Source: Halomonas nitroreducens | Lineage (GTDB): Bacteria; Pseudomonadota; Gammaproteobacteria; Pseudomonadales; Halomonadaceae | Reading direction: 5' to 3' | DNA length: 64,000 bases | Assembly: GCF_003966155.1 (NCBI RefSeq) | Contig: NZ_RXNS01000009.1 | Coordinates: 62,001-126,000, forward strand | In this document: positions 1 through 9,055 of the stretch, piece by piece | Numbering within the stretch: the first letter of the stretch is position 1 | Layout: every line of letters begins with the position of its first letter | Made by a program: the position numbers and the translations under genes | The notes under the pieces: generated by a model | Databases searched by the model: none | What the model was told of the DNA's origin: nothing | What the model saw: only the letters and a program-made list of their open reading frames with translations

Positions 1-1
1 C

Positions 2-811
2 GAAGAGGTTCAGCGCGAGCTGGAAGGCCTGCAGGCCAGCCTCGAGAAGCTCGAGTTCCGTCGCATGTTCTCCGGCGAGATGGACGAGAACAACGCCTAT
101 CTCGACATCCAGGCGGGCTCCGGCGGCACCGAGGCCCAGGACTGGGCCAACATGCTGCTGCGCATGTATCTGCGCTGGGCCGAGCATCACGGCTTCAAGG
201 CCGAGATCACCGAGCTCTCCGCCGGTGAGGTCGCCGGCATCAAGTCGGCCTCGGTGCATGTCCAGGGCGAGTACGCCTTCGGCTGGTTGCGTACCGAGAC
301 CGGGGTGCATCGCCTGGTGCGCAAGAGTCCCTTCGACTCCGGCGGCCGGCGGCACACCTCCTTCGCCTCGGTGTTCCTGTCGCCGGAGGTGGACGACAGC
401 TTCGAGATCGAGATCAACCCGTCGGACCTGCGGGTCGACACCTATCGCTCCAGCGGCGCCGGCGGTCAGCACGTCAACACCACCGATTCGGCGGTGCGGA
501 TCACCCACGAGCCCACCGGCATCGTGGTGGCCTGCCAGAGCCAGCGCAGCCAGCACGCCAACCGCGACTTCGCCATGAAGCAGCTCAGGGCGAAGCTGTG
601 GGAGCACGAGATGGAGAAGCGCAACGCCGCCAAGCAGGCCGCAGAGGACTCCAAGGCGGACATCGGCTGGGGCAGCCAGATCCGCTCCTACGTGCTGGAC
701 GACCAGCGCATCAAGGACCTGCGCACCGGCGTGCAGTCGAGCAGCTGCGACAAGGTGCTGGACGGCGATCTGGATCAGTTCATCGAGGCCAGCCTCAAAC
801 AGGGCCTTTGA
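2..811 (+). CDS. prfB: Peptide chain release factor 2 (5' end outside window)
   Basis: Releases finished peptides at UGA and UAA stop codons in the cytoplasm. The reading frame is open from base 2 to the TGA at 809-811, giving 269 visible residues of a protein normally near 365. The SPF anticodon-mimic tripeptide that distinguishes RF2 from RF1 is at 326-334, and the catalytic GGQ loop, within [15 protein letters not shown], is at 461-469. The first in-frame ATG (62-64) is internal and not the start. The +1 programmed frameshift site known near codon 25 of this family lies upstream of the window and cannot be checked. lysS follows, as in many gammaproteobacteria, but a hairpin lies between the two genes. 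Confidence 0.97.
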   Translation, partial: EEVQRELEGLQASLEKLEFRRMFSGEMDENNAYLDIQAGSGGTEAQDWANMLLRMYLRWAEHHGFKAEITELSAGEVAGIKSASVHVQGEYAFGWLRTETGVHRLVRKSPFDSGGRRHTSFASVFLSPEVDDSFEIEINPSDLRVDTYRSSGAGGQHVNTTDSAVRITHEPTGIVVACQSQRSQHANRDFAMKQLRAKLWEHEMEKRNAAKQAAEDSKADIGWGSQIRSYVLDDQRIKDLRTGVQSSSCDKVLDGDLDQFIEASLKQGL

Positions 812-825
812 TCTCCTTGCCCCGC

Positions 826-860
826 GACGCGCCGGGCGGTCTCCGTCCGGCGCGTCTTGC
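826..860 (+). terminator. Hairpin between prfB and lysS
   Basis: A perfect 10-bp stem (GACGCGCCGG at 826-835 with CCGGCGCGTC at 847-856) closes an 11-base loop and is followed by only TTG. The tail is weak, so it may attenuate rather than terminate prfB transcription. It lies 15 bases after the prfB stop. Confidence 0.5.
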
Positions 861-887
861 GTAGCCACTCATTTCACAGGTAGCGAC

Positions 888-2423
888 ATGGCCAATCAGG
901 ACATTCCCCAGGACGAGAACCGTCTGATCGCCGAGCGCCGCGCCAAGCTGGCCGAGCGCCGCGACCGGGCCGCCGAGCAGGGCGGCAGTGCCTTCCCCAA
1001 CGACTTCCGGCGCGACAGCCAGGCCGCCGAGCTCGACGCCGAGCTCGGCGACAAGGACAAGGCCGAACTCGAGGCCCTGGGGCGTCGGGCAGGCGTCGCC
1101 GGGCGGATCCTGCGCAAGCGCGGCCCCTTCATCGTCATCCAGGACGCCTCCGCCCAGATCCAGCTGTATGTCGACAAGAAGGGCCTGCCGGCCGAGATCC
1201 TCGAGGACATCAAGGGCTGGGACATCGGCGACATCGTCGCCGGCCGCGGCCCGGTGCACAAGTCGGGCAAGGGCGACCTCTACGTGATGATGGAGGAGGC
1301 GCGGCTGCTGACCAAGAGCCTGCGTCCGCTGCCCGACAAGTTCCACGGCCTGACCGACATGGAGGCGCGCTATCGTCAGCGCTATGTGGACCTGATCATG
1401 AACCCCGACTCGCGGCGGGTCTTCGAGACCCGTGCCGGGGTGATCAGTGCCATGCGCCGCTTCTTCGAGGATCACGGCTTCATGGAGGTCGAGACGCCGA
1501 TGCTCCAGCCGATTCCCGGCGGCGCCACGGCCCGGCCCTTCATCACCCATCACAATGCGCTGGACATCGACATGTACCTGCGCATCGCCCCCGAGCTCTA
1601 CCTCAAGCGCCTGGTGGTGGGCGGCTTCGAGCGGGTCTTCGAGATCAACCGCAACTTCCGCAACGAGGGGCTGTCCACGCGGCACAACCCCGAGTTTACC
1701 ATGATCGAGTTCTACCAGGCCTATGCCGACTACCGCGACCTGATGGATCTCACCGAGGCCATGCTGCGCGAGGTGACCCGCCAGGTGCTGGGCACCACTA
1801 CCGTGACCAACACGGTGCGCGACGCCCAGGGCGAGGTGCTGGAGACCTACGAGTACGACTTCGGCCAGCCACTGCGCCGCCTGAGCGTGTTCGACGCCAT
1901 CCTCGAGTACAACCCGGACATCCACGCCGAGTCGCTGGCCGACGAGACCGCGGCACGGCAGATCGCCGAGCGCCTGGATATCGACGTCAAGGACGGCTGG
2001 GGGCTCGGCAAGGTGCAGATCGAAATCTTCGAGAAGACCGTCGAGCATCGCCTCCAGCAGCCGACCTTCATTACCGAGTATCCCACCGAGGTCAGCCCGC
2101 TGGCCCGGCGCAAGGACAGTGATCCCTTCGTCACCGAGCGCTTCGAGTTCTTCGTCGGCGGCCGCGAGATCGCCAACGGCTTCTCGGAGCTCAACGATGC
2201 CGAGGACCAGGCCGAGCGCTTTGCCGCCCAGGTGGCCGAGAAGGAAGCCGGCGACGACGAGGCGATGTACTACGACGCTGACTATATCCGCGCCCTGGAG
2301 TACGGCCTGCCGCCTACCGCCGGCGAGGGTATCGGCATCGACCGGCTGGTCATGCTGCTCACCGACAGCGCCTCCATCCGGGACGTGCTGTTGTTCCCGG
2401 CGATGCGTCCGAGCGGGGACTGA
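888..2423 (+). CDS. lysS: Lysyl-tRNA synthetase, class II
   Basis: Charges tRNA-Lys with lysine in the cytoplasm. The 511-residue product matches the family length (505 in E. coli LysS). An OB-fold anticodon-binding domain comes first (about residues 60-150). The class II core follows, with motif 2 ([11 protein letters not shown], about residue 250) and the neighbouring [13 protein letters not shown], and motif 3 (GEGIGIDRL, about residue 478). The N-terminal 40 residues are rich in charged Arg, Glu and Ala, typical of the bacterial helix. The ATG at 888 is the only sensible start. It lies downstream of prfB, its conserved neighbour. Confidence 0.98.
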   Translation: MANQDIPQDENRLIAERRAKLAERRDRAAEQGGSAFPNDFRRDSQAAELDAELGDKDKAELEALGRRAGVAGRILRKRGPFIVIQDASAQIQLYVDKKGLPAEILEDIKGWDIGDIVAGRGPVHKSGKGDLYVMMEEARLLTKSLRPLPDKFHGLTDMEARYRQRYVDLIMNPDSRRVFETRAGVISAMRRFFEDHGFMEVETPMLQPIPGGATARPFITHHNALDIDMYLRIAPELYLKRLVVGGFERVFEINRNFRNEGLSTRHNPEFTMIEFYQAYADYRDLMDLTEAMLREVTRQVLGTTTVTNTVRDAQGEVLETYEYDFGQPLRRLSVFDAILEYNPDIHAESLADETAARQIAERLDIDVKDGWGLGKVQIEIFEKTVEHRLQQPTFITEYPTEVSPLARRKDSDPFVTERFEFFVGGREIANGFSELNDAEDQAERFAAQVAEKEAGDDEAMYYDADYIRALEYGLPPTAGEGIGIDRLVMLLTDSASIRDVLLFPAMRPSGD

Positions 2424-2430
2424 AGGCGCT

Positions 2431-2490
2431 GCGCGGGGATTCGCTTGGCTCAGGTACAAACTCGTACATTCCGCCAGCGAATCCCCGCGC
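2431..2490. repeat. Long inverted repeat downstream of lysS
   Basis: A perfect 15-bp arm (GCGCGGGGATTCGCT, 2431-2445) pairs with AGCGAATCCCCGCGC (2476-2490) across a 30-base centre. The centre can extend the stem (GGC/GCC after a one-base bulge) and has a GTAC/GTAC tip. It begins 8 bases after the lysS stop. No T-run follows, so it is not a textbook rho-independent terminator. A REP-like dispersed element or a 3'-end RNA stabiliser fits as well. The rest of the gap (2491-2570) shows nothing clear. Confidence 0.6.
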
Positions 2491-2575
2491 GCCTGGCCTG
2501 GACCTGGCTCGCCGCCCTCCGCTTGCTTCGCAGGTGTCCGCTCAGCCCCGCATCCGGCAGATAGGTCGGGAAGTG

Positions 2576-2605
2576 TTGGTAAGGGGCGCCCCTTGCGCCC
2601 ATAAT
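2576..2605 (+). promoter_or_regulatory. Candidate sigma-70 promoter for the orphan gene at 2635
   Basis: A -35 like TTGGTA (2576-2581) and a -10 CATAAT (2600-2605) are separated by 18 bases. A perfect 14-bp palindrome, AAGGGGCGCCCCTT (2581-2594), sits in the spacer, where a repressor could bind. The hexamers are seen in the sequence; promoter and operator roles are inferred. Confidence 0.4.
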
Positions 2606-2634
2606 GGCAGCGTTTCGACGTCGAGGAGACCGTG

Positions 2635-3021
2635 ATGAAACTGCTCAACCGCTCCGCCCTGAGCGTCAGGCCGACCCAGCACTTCGTCGACTGGATCAAT
2701 GCCCTGGAACCCACCGTGGGTGACGACGACCTGTCCCTCGCCGATGTCGAACGGGAAAGCACCATCTACCTGATCCCGGAGATGGACACCCCCGAGGCCC
2801 TGGAGGGCTTCGTCCGTGAGCGCTACCTCGAGATCCTCGAGACCGAGCTGCGGGCCTGGGAAGAGGACGAGCGCCAGTGGCCGGAGGCTCTCGACTGGGC
2901 GCTGTTCCAGCGCTTCCTGCGCTTCGAGCACAGTTACCTGGCCATCGACCTCGACGACGAGGTGGCCCTCGAAGTTGCCGACGTGGACGATAACCTGCTG
3001 CTGGAAACCGATCAGGACTGA
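2635..3021 (+). CDS. Acidic protein of unknown function
   Basis: I do not recognise this 128-residue protein. It is strongly acidic, with Asp/Glu-rich stretches at about residues 30-45, 70-85 and the last 25. It is predicted soluble, with no signal peptide or membrane segment, and contains several Trp. Codon use matches neighbouring core genes, so it is very likely real. I chose the ATG at 2635 over the GTG at 2632 because GAGGAG (about 2623-2628) is better spaced from it. It has its own candidate promoter and a strong terminator (3050-3075), so it seems to be a single-gene unit. The acidity may just reflect a halophilic proteome. Confidence 0.8.
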   Translation: MKLLNRSALSVRPTQHFVDWINALEPTVGDDDLSLADVERESTIYLIPEMDTPEALEGFVRERYLEILETELRAWEEDERQWPEALDWALFQRFLRFEHSYLAIDLDDEVALEVADVDDNLLLETDQD

Positions 3022-3049
3022 TCCCGCCGACCGCCGTCCGTGATCTCGA

Positions 3050-3075
3050 GAAACCGGCTGCGGCCGGTTTCTTTG
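3050..3075 (+). terminator. Rho-independent terminator
   Basis: A 9-bp stem, GAAACCGGC (3050-3058) with GCCGGTTTC (3063-3071), has a TGCG loop and is followed by TTTG. It closes the acidic orphan gene before the MFS transporter. Confidence 0.85.
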
Positions 3076-3091
3076 TCACCGATGAATCACT

Positions 3092-4504
3092 ATGAGAAGA
3101 CTCTTCACGACACGTCCCGGCGACGACGGCCTGCCGGGTCCCGAGCGCCGTCAGGCCGTGCTGGCGCTGGTCCTCGGCACCACCATGGCGGTGGTGGATA
3201 CCACCATGGTCAACCTCGCCCTGCCGTCCATCGCGGCCGACCTGGGGCTGGCGCCCGCCCGGGCTGTCTGGGTGACCAACCTCTTCCAGGTGGTGTGTGC
3301 CGCCTTCCTGCTGGTGTTCGCCGCCCTGAGCGAGCTGGTCAGTCGCCGGCGGCTCTATGTGGCAGGGCTGGCGCTGTTCGTGGTGGCCTCGCTGGGCAGC
3401 GCCCTGTCGCGGGAGTTCGAGACCCTGCTGGTCTTCCGCGCCCTGCAGGGGGTGGCGGCCGCCGCAACCCTGTCCATCGGACCCTCGCTGTACCGGGCCA
3501 TCTTTCCCTCCCGCCTGCTGGGCAGCGCCCTGGGGCTGAGCGCCCTGGTGGTGGCGTCGGGCTATGCTGCCGGGCCCGCCATCGGCGGGCTGGTGCTCTC
3601 TGTGGCCGATTGGCCCTGGCTGTTCGCCTTGCCCGTGCCGCTGGGGGTGGGGGCCCTGGTGCTGGCCTGGCGGGCGCTGCCGCGGGAGGCCGGCCGTCCC
3701 GGCGGGTTCGATATCGGCGGCGCGCTGCTGTCGATGACCATGCTGGCCTGCGTGTTCGTCGCCATGGATCGTGCCGGCCACCAGGCGCCGCTCGGCCAGA
3801 CCCTGGCCTGGCTGGCAGCCAGCGTGGTCGCGGGGGGGCTGTTTATCGGTCGCCAGCGTCGGGCGCCGCATCCGCTGCTGCCGTTGTCGCTGTTTGCCGA
3901 GCGGCGCTTCAGTCTGGCGGTCTCGGCCTCGGGGCTGGCCTTCGTCGGCCAGGGCCTGGCCTTCGTGGCGCTGTCCTTTCTCTACCAGCGGGAGATGGGC
4001 TTCTCGCCCCTGGAGACCGCCTGGCTGTTCACGCCATGGCCGCTGGCGATCATGGTGGTGGGGCCCCTGGCCGGACGCCTGGCCGACCGGGTCAACCCCA
4101 GCCTGCTGTCCTGCGGGGGTCTCGGGGTGCTGATGCTGGCGCTGGCGACCCTGGCCTGGCTCGACACCGATGCCGGCGTGGTTGACTGCCTGTGGCGCAC
4201 GGCGCTGTGCGGGCTGGGCTTCGGTCTCTTCCAGCCTCCCAACAACCGCGAGTTGATGGCCAGTGTGCCGCCCGAACGAAGCGCCAATGCCTCGGGGGTC
4301 ATGAGCACCACCCGCACCGTGGGCCAGTCGCTGGGCGTTGCCCTGGTGGGTGCCGGCCTGGCCGCCGGCGCGCCGGTGCAGGCCACGCTGTGGGGCGGGG
4401 TTGTCGCTGCCGCGCTGGCGCTGCTGGCCAGCCTGGGGCGCGTCTCGCTGGCCGCCGAGGCGCTGCGTGCCCGTCGTCGTGCCGCGGCCGAACGCGTACA
4501 ATGA
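3092..4504 (+). CDS. MFS drug exporter, DHA2 (14-helix) type
   Basis: Predicted inner-membrane proton-coupled exporter of 470 residues. The DHA2 signature DTTMVNLALPSI lies in the first helix (about residues 36-47), followed by AVWVTNLFQV and the loop SELVSRRRLYVAG in the motif A position. A second GPLAGRLADRV loop follows about residue 325. Hydrophobic segments are spread over the full length, consistent with about 14 helices, as in the EmrB/QacA/SmvA group. The last 20 residues are Arg/Ala-rich and cytoplasmic. The ATG at 3092 was chosen because the hydrophobic core starts some 25 residues later. No TetR regulator or EmrA-type adaptor is adjacent, so the substrate cannot be told. Confidence 0.9.
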   Translation: MRRLFTTRPGDDGLPGPERRQAVLALVLGTTMAVVDTTMVNLALPSIAADLGLAPARAVWVTNLFQVVCAAFLLVFAALSELVSRRRLYVAGLALFVVASLGSALSREFETLLVFRALQGVAAAATLSIGPSLYRAIFPSRLLGSALGLSALVVASGYAAGPAIGGLVLSVADWPWLFALPVPLGVGALVLAWRALPREAGRPGGFDIGGALLSMTMLACVFVAMDRAGHQAPLGQTLAWLAASVVAGGLFIGRQRRAPHPLLPLSLFAERRFSLAVSASGLAFVGQGLAFVALSFLYQREMGFSPLETAWLFTPWPLAIMVVGPLAGRLADRVNPSLLSCGGLGVLMLALATLAWLDTDAGVVDCLWRTALCGLGFGLFQPPNNRELMASVPPERSANASGVMSTTRTVGQSLGVALVGAGLAAGAPVQATLWGGVVAAALALLASLGRVSLAAEALRARRRAAAERVQ

Positions 4505-4532
4505 TGCCATCATTCACCATCGGGAAGCCGAC

Positions 4533-4844
4533 ATGAGCACCCAGTCGACCATCGAACACAAGCTCCAGGCCCTCGAGCCCACCTTCCTGGCGGTGGAGAA
4601 CGAGAGCCACATGCACAATGTGCCGCCGAACTCCGAGACCCACTTCAAGGTGACCCTGGTGTCGCCCCGCTTCGAGGGCATGATGCCGGTGAAGCGCCAC
4701 CAGCAGATCTATGCCTTGCTGGCCGATGAGCTCGCCGGGCCCGTGCATGCCCTGGCACTGCACCCCTACACCCCCGCGGAATGGCAAGCCCGCGGAGCGG
4801 ACCGCCCCGACTCACCGAACTGCCGGGGCGGCGGACGTTCGTGA
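4533..4844 (+). CDS. bolA: BolA family transcriptional and iron-sulfur regulator
   Basis: BolA proteins partner monothiol glutaredoxins in iron-sulfur handling, and BolA also affects cell shape and stress genes. The 103-residue product has the class II KH-like fold signature: an N-terminal helix (STIEHKLQALEPTFLAVEN), then the conserved SHMHNVPPNSETHFKV loop (about residues 27-42) and KRHQQIYALL with the invariant His (about residue 56). The ATG at 4533 agrees with the family start. Its TGA overlaps the GTG start of holD (GTGA at 4841-4844), so the two are probably translationally coupled. Confidence 0.93.
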   Translation: MSTQSTIEHKLQALEPTFLAVENESHMHNVPPNSETHFKVTLVSPRFEGMMPVKRHQQIYALLADELAGPVHALALHPYTPAEWQARGADRPDSPNCRGGGRS

Positions 4845-5665
4845 CCACCGAGCCCCAGCGGCTGCAATACCTGGAGGCCATGGGCCTGACGGCCTGGACC
4901 GCCCGCTACCGGCTGCCCAATGCGCGGGCCACCGAGGCCTGTGACTGGGCGCTGCCGGTGCCGGAGGAAGGCGTCCGCCAGGCCCCCGGGGCGCGTCTGC
5001 ATGCGCTGCTCGAATCGCCCGCCGAAGCGACGCCGGCCCCCCCGGCGAGCGAGCCGAAGGCCCGCCAGCGGCCGCCCGCCGGGTCGGCCAAGGCCCGGGC
5101 TCTGCTCGGCGACATCGTGCCCGGGGCTGAGGGCGACGCCGGGACCGGGCCCGCCGAGGGCGAGGCGGCCACGCCCGGGGCAGAGGCCCAGCAGGAGCCG
5201 CTGCGCTTTTCCCTGCAAGTCGCCTGCCTGGACGGTCGCTGGCTGGTGATCCTGCCCCGCGAGGCTGCCCCCGGCGTCGTGGAGCTCCGCCTGCTGGCGA
5301 ACCTGCTGCGCGCCGCCGGGGTGGTGCCGGAAAAGCCGCCGGCCTTCGAGGCCTTTCACTGGCCCCAGGTCGAGGGGCTGCCGGTCCAGGCGCCTCTCGA
5401 GGAAGCGGGGGAAGGGCTTCAGGCCTTCCTGGCCGGCCGCCGTCGCCGTGGCTGGGCGCCGGAACGGCTTCTGATCTTCGGCGAGGGGGGCGCCCTGGCG
5501 CCGCTGCTGGCGCTCCAGGATGGCCATTGCCCGCTGCTGGACCTGCCGGCCTGGCAGGGACCGGCGTTGACCGAGCTGGCCGGCAGCGCCGCGGCCAAGC
5601 GGGCCCTCTGGCCGAGCCTGGCCGATTGGCGCCGGGCCTGGCTCGGCGAGCCTGACGATGCCTGA
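4841..5665 (+). CDS. holD: DNA polymerase III psi subunit, long diverged form
   Basis: The psi subunit links the clamp loader to chi and SSB at the replication fork. The ends resemble E. coli HolD: the N-terminal RLQYLEAMGLTAWTARYRLP (residues 7-26) parallels its DWQLQQLGITQW segment, and the C-terminal PALTELAGSAAAKRALWPSL (250-270) parallels its PALTDLRANPTARAALW. The protein has 274 residues against 137 in E. coli. A Pro/Ala/Gly-rich linker (about 45-120) and an extra middle domain account for the size. Pseudomonas psi is also long and lies before rimI. I chose the GTG at 4841 because it overlaps the bolA stop; an ATG at 4781 would overlap bolA by 64 bases. It overlaps rimI by 8 bases. Confidence 0.75.
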   Translation: MTTEPQRLQYLEAMGLTAWTARYRLPNARATEACDWALPVPEEGVRQAPGARLHALLESPAEATPAPPASEPKARQRPPAGSAKARALLGDIVPGAEGDAGTGPAEGEAATPGAEAQQEPLRFSLQVACLDGRWLVILPREAAPGVVELRLLANLLRAAGVVPEKPPAFEAFHWPQVEGLPVQAPLEEAGEGLQAFLAGRRRRGWAPERLLIFGEGGALAPLLALQDGHCPLLDLPAWQGPALTELAGSAAAKRALWPSLADWRRAWLGEPDDA

Positions 5666-6119
5666 GCGGCGGCTGCGCCGCCTGACGGGCGCGGACCTGG
5701 TGGCCCTGGACGCCCTGGAACGGGCTGGCCAGGGACAGCCCTGGCCGACCGCCCAACTCCAGGCGGCGCTGGCTTCACCGGATCATGCGGTGCTCGGGGT
5801 CGAGGCGGCGGAGTTGGTCGGTCATGCGGTGGTCGCGCGACAACCCTTCGATGCCGAGCTCGAGACTATCCTGGTGGCGCCGGCCCATCGAGGGCGCGGC
5901 CTGGCGGGCATGCTGCTGCGTGGGGTGATCGAGCAGGCGCAGGACTGGGGGTGCGAGCGACTGCTGCTGGAGGTCCGGGCGAGCAATGCCCCGGCGATCG
6001 CGCTGTACCGCCGGGCGGGGCTGGTCGAGGACGGGCGCCGGCGCGGCTACTACCCACCGCTGACCGGCACCGTGCGGGAGGACGCCCTGCTGATGTCACG
6101 CCCGCTCGGCGGGGCGTGA
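5658..6119 (+). CDS. rimI: Ribosomal protein S18 alanine N-acetyltransferase
   Basis: GNAT enzyme that acetylates the N-terminal alanine of S18. The 153-residue product is close to the 148 of E. coli. The acetyl-CoA site is visible as ETILVAPAHRGRGLAGMLL (about residues 69-87, with the R-x-x-G-x-A pattern), followed by ERLLLEVRASNAPAIALYRRAGL (about 99-121), which is characteristic of RimI, and GRRRGYYPP. It overlaps holD by 8 bases, the same holD-rimI pairing as in E. coli. It ends 7 bases from the convergent zapB with no terminator between them. Confidence 0.93.
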   Translation: MPERRLRRLTGADLVALDALERAGQGQPWPTAQLQAALASPDHAVLGVEAAELVGHAVVARQPFDAELETILVAPAHRGRGLAGMLLRGVIEQAQDWGCERLLLEVRASNAPAIALYRRAGLVEDGRRRGYYPPLTGTVREDALLMSRPLGGA

Positions 6120-6126
6120 CGCGGCG

Positions 6127-6324
6127 TCAACCCGGCTCGCGCTCGGTCTCGACCTCGTCGAACTTGCCCAGCAGGGCGGACAGGCGGCGCTCCCAGTCCT
6201 CGCGTTCCTGCTTGAGGCGGGCGTTTTCCTCGCGCAGCTCCTCCGCTTCCATCTTCATCAACTCCAGGGCCTCGACGGCGCTGGAGACCTTCTGTTCGAG
6301 CTGGTTGAAGAGTTCGATGCTCAT
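6127..6324 (-). CDS. zapB: Cell division protein ZapB
   Basis: Coiled-coil protein that acts with ZapA at the inner face of the Z-ring. All 65 residues read as one heptad-patterned helix, MSIELFNQLEQKVSSAVEAL and onward, with LREENARLKQEREDWERRL in the second half. This matches the family start ([20 protein letters not shown] in E. coli) and its usual 70-80 residue length. It lies downstream of rsmD on the minus strand with an 85-base gap. Confidence 0.9.
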   Translation of the reverse strand: MSIELFNQLEQKVSSAVEALELMKMEAEELREENARLKQEREDWERRLSALLGKFDEVETEREPG

Positions 6325-6409
6325 CCGTATCTCCTGACGATATCCTGCTGGGCCGGGCCTGGCCCGTGAAAGGCGTCCTGCAGCGGCAGCGTAACGCCGC
6401 GGGCGGGCC

Positions 6410-7051
6410 TCAGCAAGCGTCGCCCTCGGACGACTCCCCGGCCCCGCCGGTGCGCCGGTACAGACGCCCCGTGCTGTCCCCGGCGCGCACCTCGCGATGC
6501 AGTGTCCAGGTCGCCGGCACCTCGGGGCTGAGCGTCGCTTCCGTCTCCAGGTAGATCCAGGCGTCCTCGGTCAGCCAGCCGGCCTCCAGGGCGGCACAGC
6601 AGTCGCCCGCGAGCCCCTGGCGGAAGGGCGGGTCGACGAAGGCCACGGCGAAGGGGCGAGAGGGCGGGGAGGCGAGGAACGGCCGGACATCGGCGGTGAT
6701 CACCTCGGCCTCCCGGATGCCGAGGGTGGCCAGGTTGTCGGTCAGCGCGCCGGCCACCCGCGGATCGCGCTCCACCAGCACGGCCTCGGCGGCGCCCCGG
6801 GACAGCGCCTCGATGCCCAGGGCGCCGGTGCCGGCGAACAGATCCAGCACCCGTGCCCCGGGGATGGCGCCGGTGAGCCAGTTGAACAGGGTCTCGCGCA
6901 CCCGGTCGGGGGTCGGGCGCAGGCCGGGGCTGTCGAGCACCGGCAATAGGCGGCGGCGGAAGTCGCCACCGATGATGCGCAGCTTGCCGCCGCCCCGCTC
7001 GGGGCGGCGGGACGGGCGTGAGGATCGGGGGGAGGGGCGGCGTCGGGTCAT
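6410..7051 (-). CDS. rsmD: 16S rRNA (guanine-966-N2)-methyltransferase
   Basis: Methylates G966 of 16S rRNA on the assembled small subunit. The 213-residue product starts with an Arg/Pro-rich tail, then LRIIGGDFRRRLLPV (about residues 24-38) and RPTPDRVRETLFNWL. The SAM-binding motif DLFAGTGALGIEAL is near residue 69, and the catalytic motif FVDPPF near residue 138. The ATG at 7051 gives an N-terminus somewhat longer than E. coli; no closer start fits. It is divergent from ftsY, as is common in gammaproteobacteria. Confidence 0.95.
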   Translation of the reverse strand: MTRRRPSPRSSRPSRRPERGGGKLRIIGGDFRRRLLPVLDSPGLRPTPDRVRETLFNWLTGAIPGARVLDLFAGTGALGIEALSRGAAEAVLVERDPRVAGALTDNLATLGIREAEVITADVRPFLASPPSRPFAVAFVDPPFRQGLAGDCCAALEAGWLTEDAWIYLETEATLSPEVPATWTLHREVRAGDSTGRLYRRTGGAGESSEGDAC

Positions 7052-7142
7052 GGGCGCCGATTGTAACGGCCGGCTTGTCCACAGTCATGGTGCGCGATGG
7101 TAGGATGTGGCGATTCGTTCACCCGCGAGGCTGAATCTCCCC

Positions 7143-8386
7143 ATGTTCGGTTTTCTCAAGCGCAAGAAGAAGCAGGAAGAACAGCAGGATCCCCAGACGT
7201 CCCCGGAACCCCAGGCCGAGCACGAGGCGCCGGACGACGGTGCCCCGTCTGGCGGGGCGCCGGACGAGGCCGGGGCGGCCTCGGACACGGCGGTGGAATC
7301 GCAGATGGCGCCTGAGCGGGAGGCGGCGCTCACCGAGACGCGCGAGGCCGAGCCGACTCCCGAGGCCGAACCGACCCCCGAGCCCGAGCCGACCCCCGAG
7401 CCCGAGCCCGCGGCGAAGGCCGAGCTGCAGGAGAAGCCTCGTGGCGAGGAGAAGCCGGGCTGGTTCTCGCGGATGCGCTCGGGCCTCGGCAAGACCCGCG
7501 CCAACCTGACCGAGGGGCTCGCCGGCCTCTTCCTCGGGCGCAAGCAGATCGACGACGACCTGATGGAGGAACTCGAGACCCAGCTGCTGATGGCGGACGT
7601 GGGCATCGAGGCCACCACCGAGATCATCGACCGCCTCACCGAGCGCGTCTCCCGCAAGGAGCTCAAGGACCCCGAGGCTCTCTACAAGGCCCTCCAGGAC
7701 GAACTCGCCACCTTGCTCGACGGCGTCACCCATCCGCTGGCACTGCCGCCCAAGGGCGAGGGCCCCTTCGTGATCCTGGTGGTCGGCGTCAATGGCGTGG
7801 GCAAGACCACCACCATCGGCAAGCTCACCCAGCGCTTCCAGCGCGAGGGGCGCAGCGTGATGCTGGCGGCCGGCGATACCTTCCGCGCCGCCGCCGTGGA
7901 GCAGCTCAAGGTCTGGGGTGAGCGCAACGACGTGCCGGTAATCGCCCAGCACACCGGCGCCGACAGTGCCTCGGTGGTCTACGATGCCCTGGCCGCGGCC
8001 CGAGCCCGCGGCGTCGACGTGCTGATCGCCGATACCGCCGGTCGCCTGCACAACAAGGCGCACCTGATGGAGGAGCTCAAGAAGGTGCGCCGGGTGATGG
8101 GCAAGCTCGACGACCAGGCTCCCCACGAGGTGATGCTGGTGCTCGATGCCGGCACCGGCCAGAACGCCCTGTCCCAGGCCGCCACCTTCAACGAGGCGGT
8201 CCCCGTTACCGGGATTACCCTGACCAAGCTCGACGGCACCGCCAAGGGTGGCATCATCTTCGCCCTGGCCCAGCAGCTGGGCACGCCGATCCGCTTCATT
8301 GGGGTGGGCGAGTCGCTGGATGACCTGCGGCCCTTCGTCGCCCGGGAGTTCGTCGACGCCCTCTTCGATCGAGACGACGCGACGGC

Positions 8387-8390
<4 letters not shown>
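7143..8390 (+). CDS. ftsY: Signal recognition particle receptor FtsY
   Basis: GTPase that docks SRP-ribosome complexes at the inner membrane for co-translational insertion. It has 415 residues. The membrane-targeting start MFGFLKRKKKQ is followed by an acidic, repetitive A domain (to about residue 100) with three EPTPEA/EPTPEP repeats. The NG domain then shows the P-loop VGVNGVGKTTTIGKL (about 217-231), DTFRAAA, DTAGR and TKLDGTAKGG. I chose the ATG at 7143 over an upstream GTG (7107) because MFGFLKRK is the conserved start. Its stop overlaps ftsE by ATGA. Confidence 0.98.
7350..7403 (+). repeat. Three tandem 18-bp repeats inside ftsY
   Basis: Units 7350-7367, 7368-7385 and 7386-7403 encode EPTPEA, EPTPEP and EPTPEP. 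The in-frame repeat lies in the acidic A domain and could vary in copy number between strains without breaking the frame. Confidence 0.9.

Positions 8391-9051
<661 letters not shown>

Positions 9052-9055
<4 letters not shown>

Noticed and set aside
4781-4840. ATG at 4781 as the holD start
   Set aside because: It would overlap bolA by 64 bases; the GTG at 4841 overlaps the bolA stop by 4 bases, matches the usual HolD N-terminus and is preferred.
7075-7084. TTGTCCACAG upstream of ftsY as a DnaA box
   Set aside because: It differs from TTATCCACA at one base and is single; no cluster, dnaA gene or AT-rich unwinding region is nearby, so no origin is supported.
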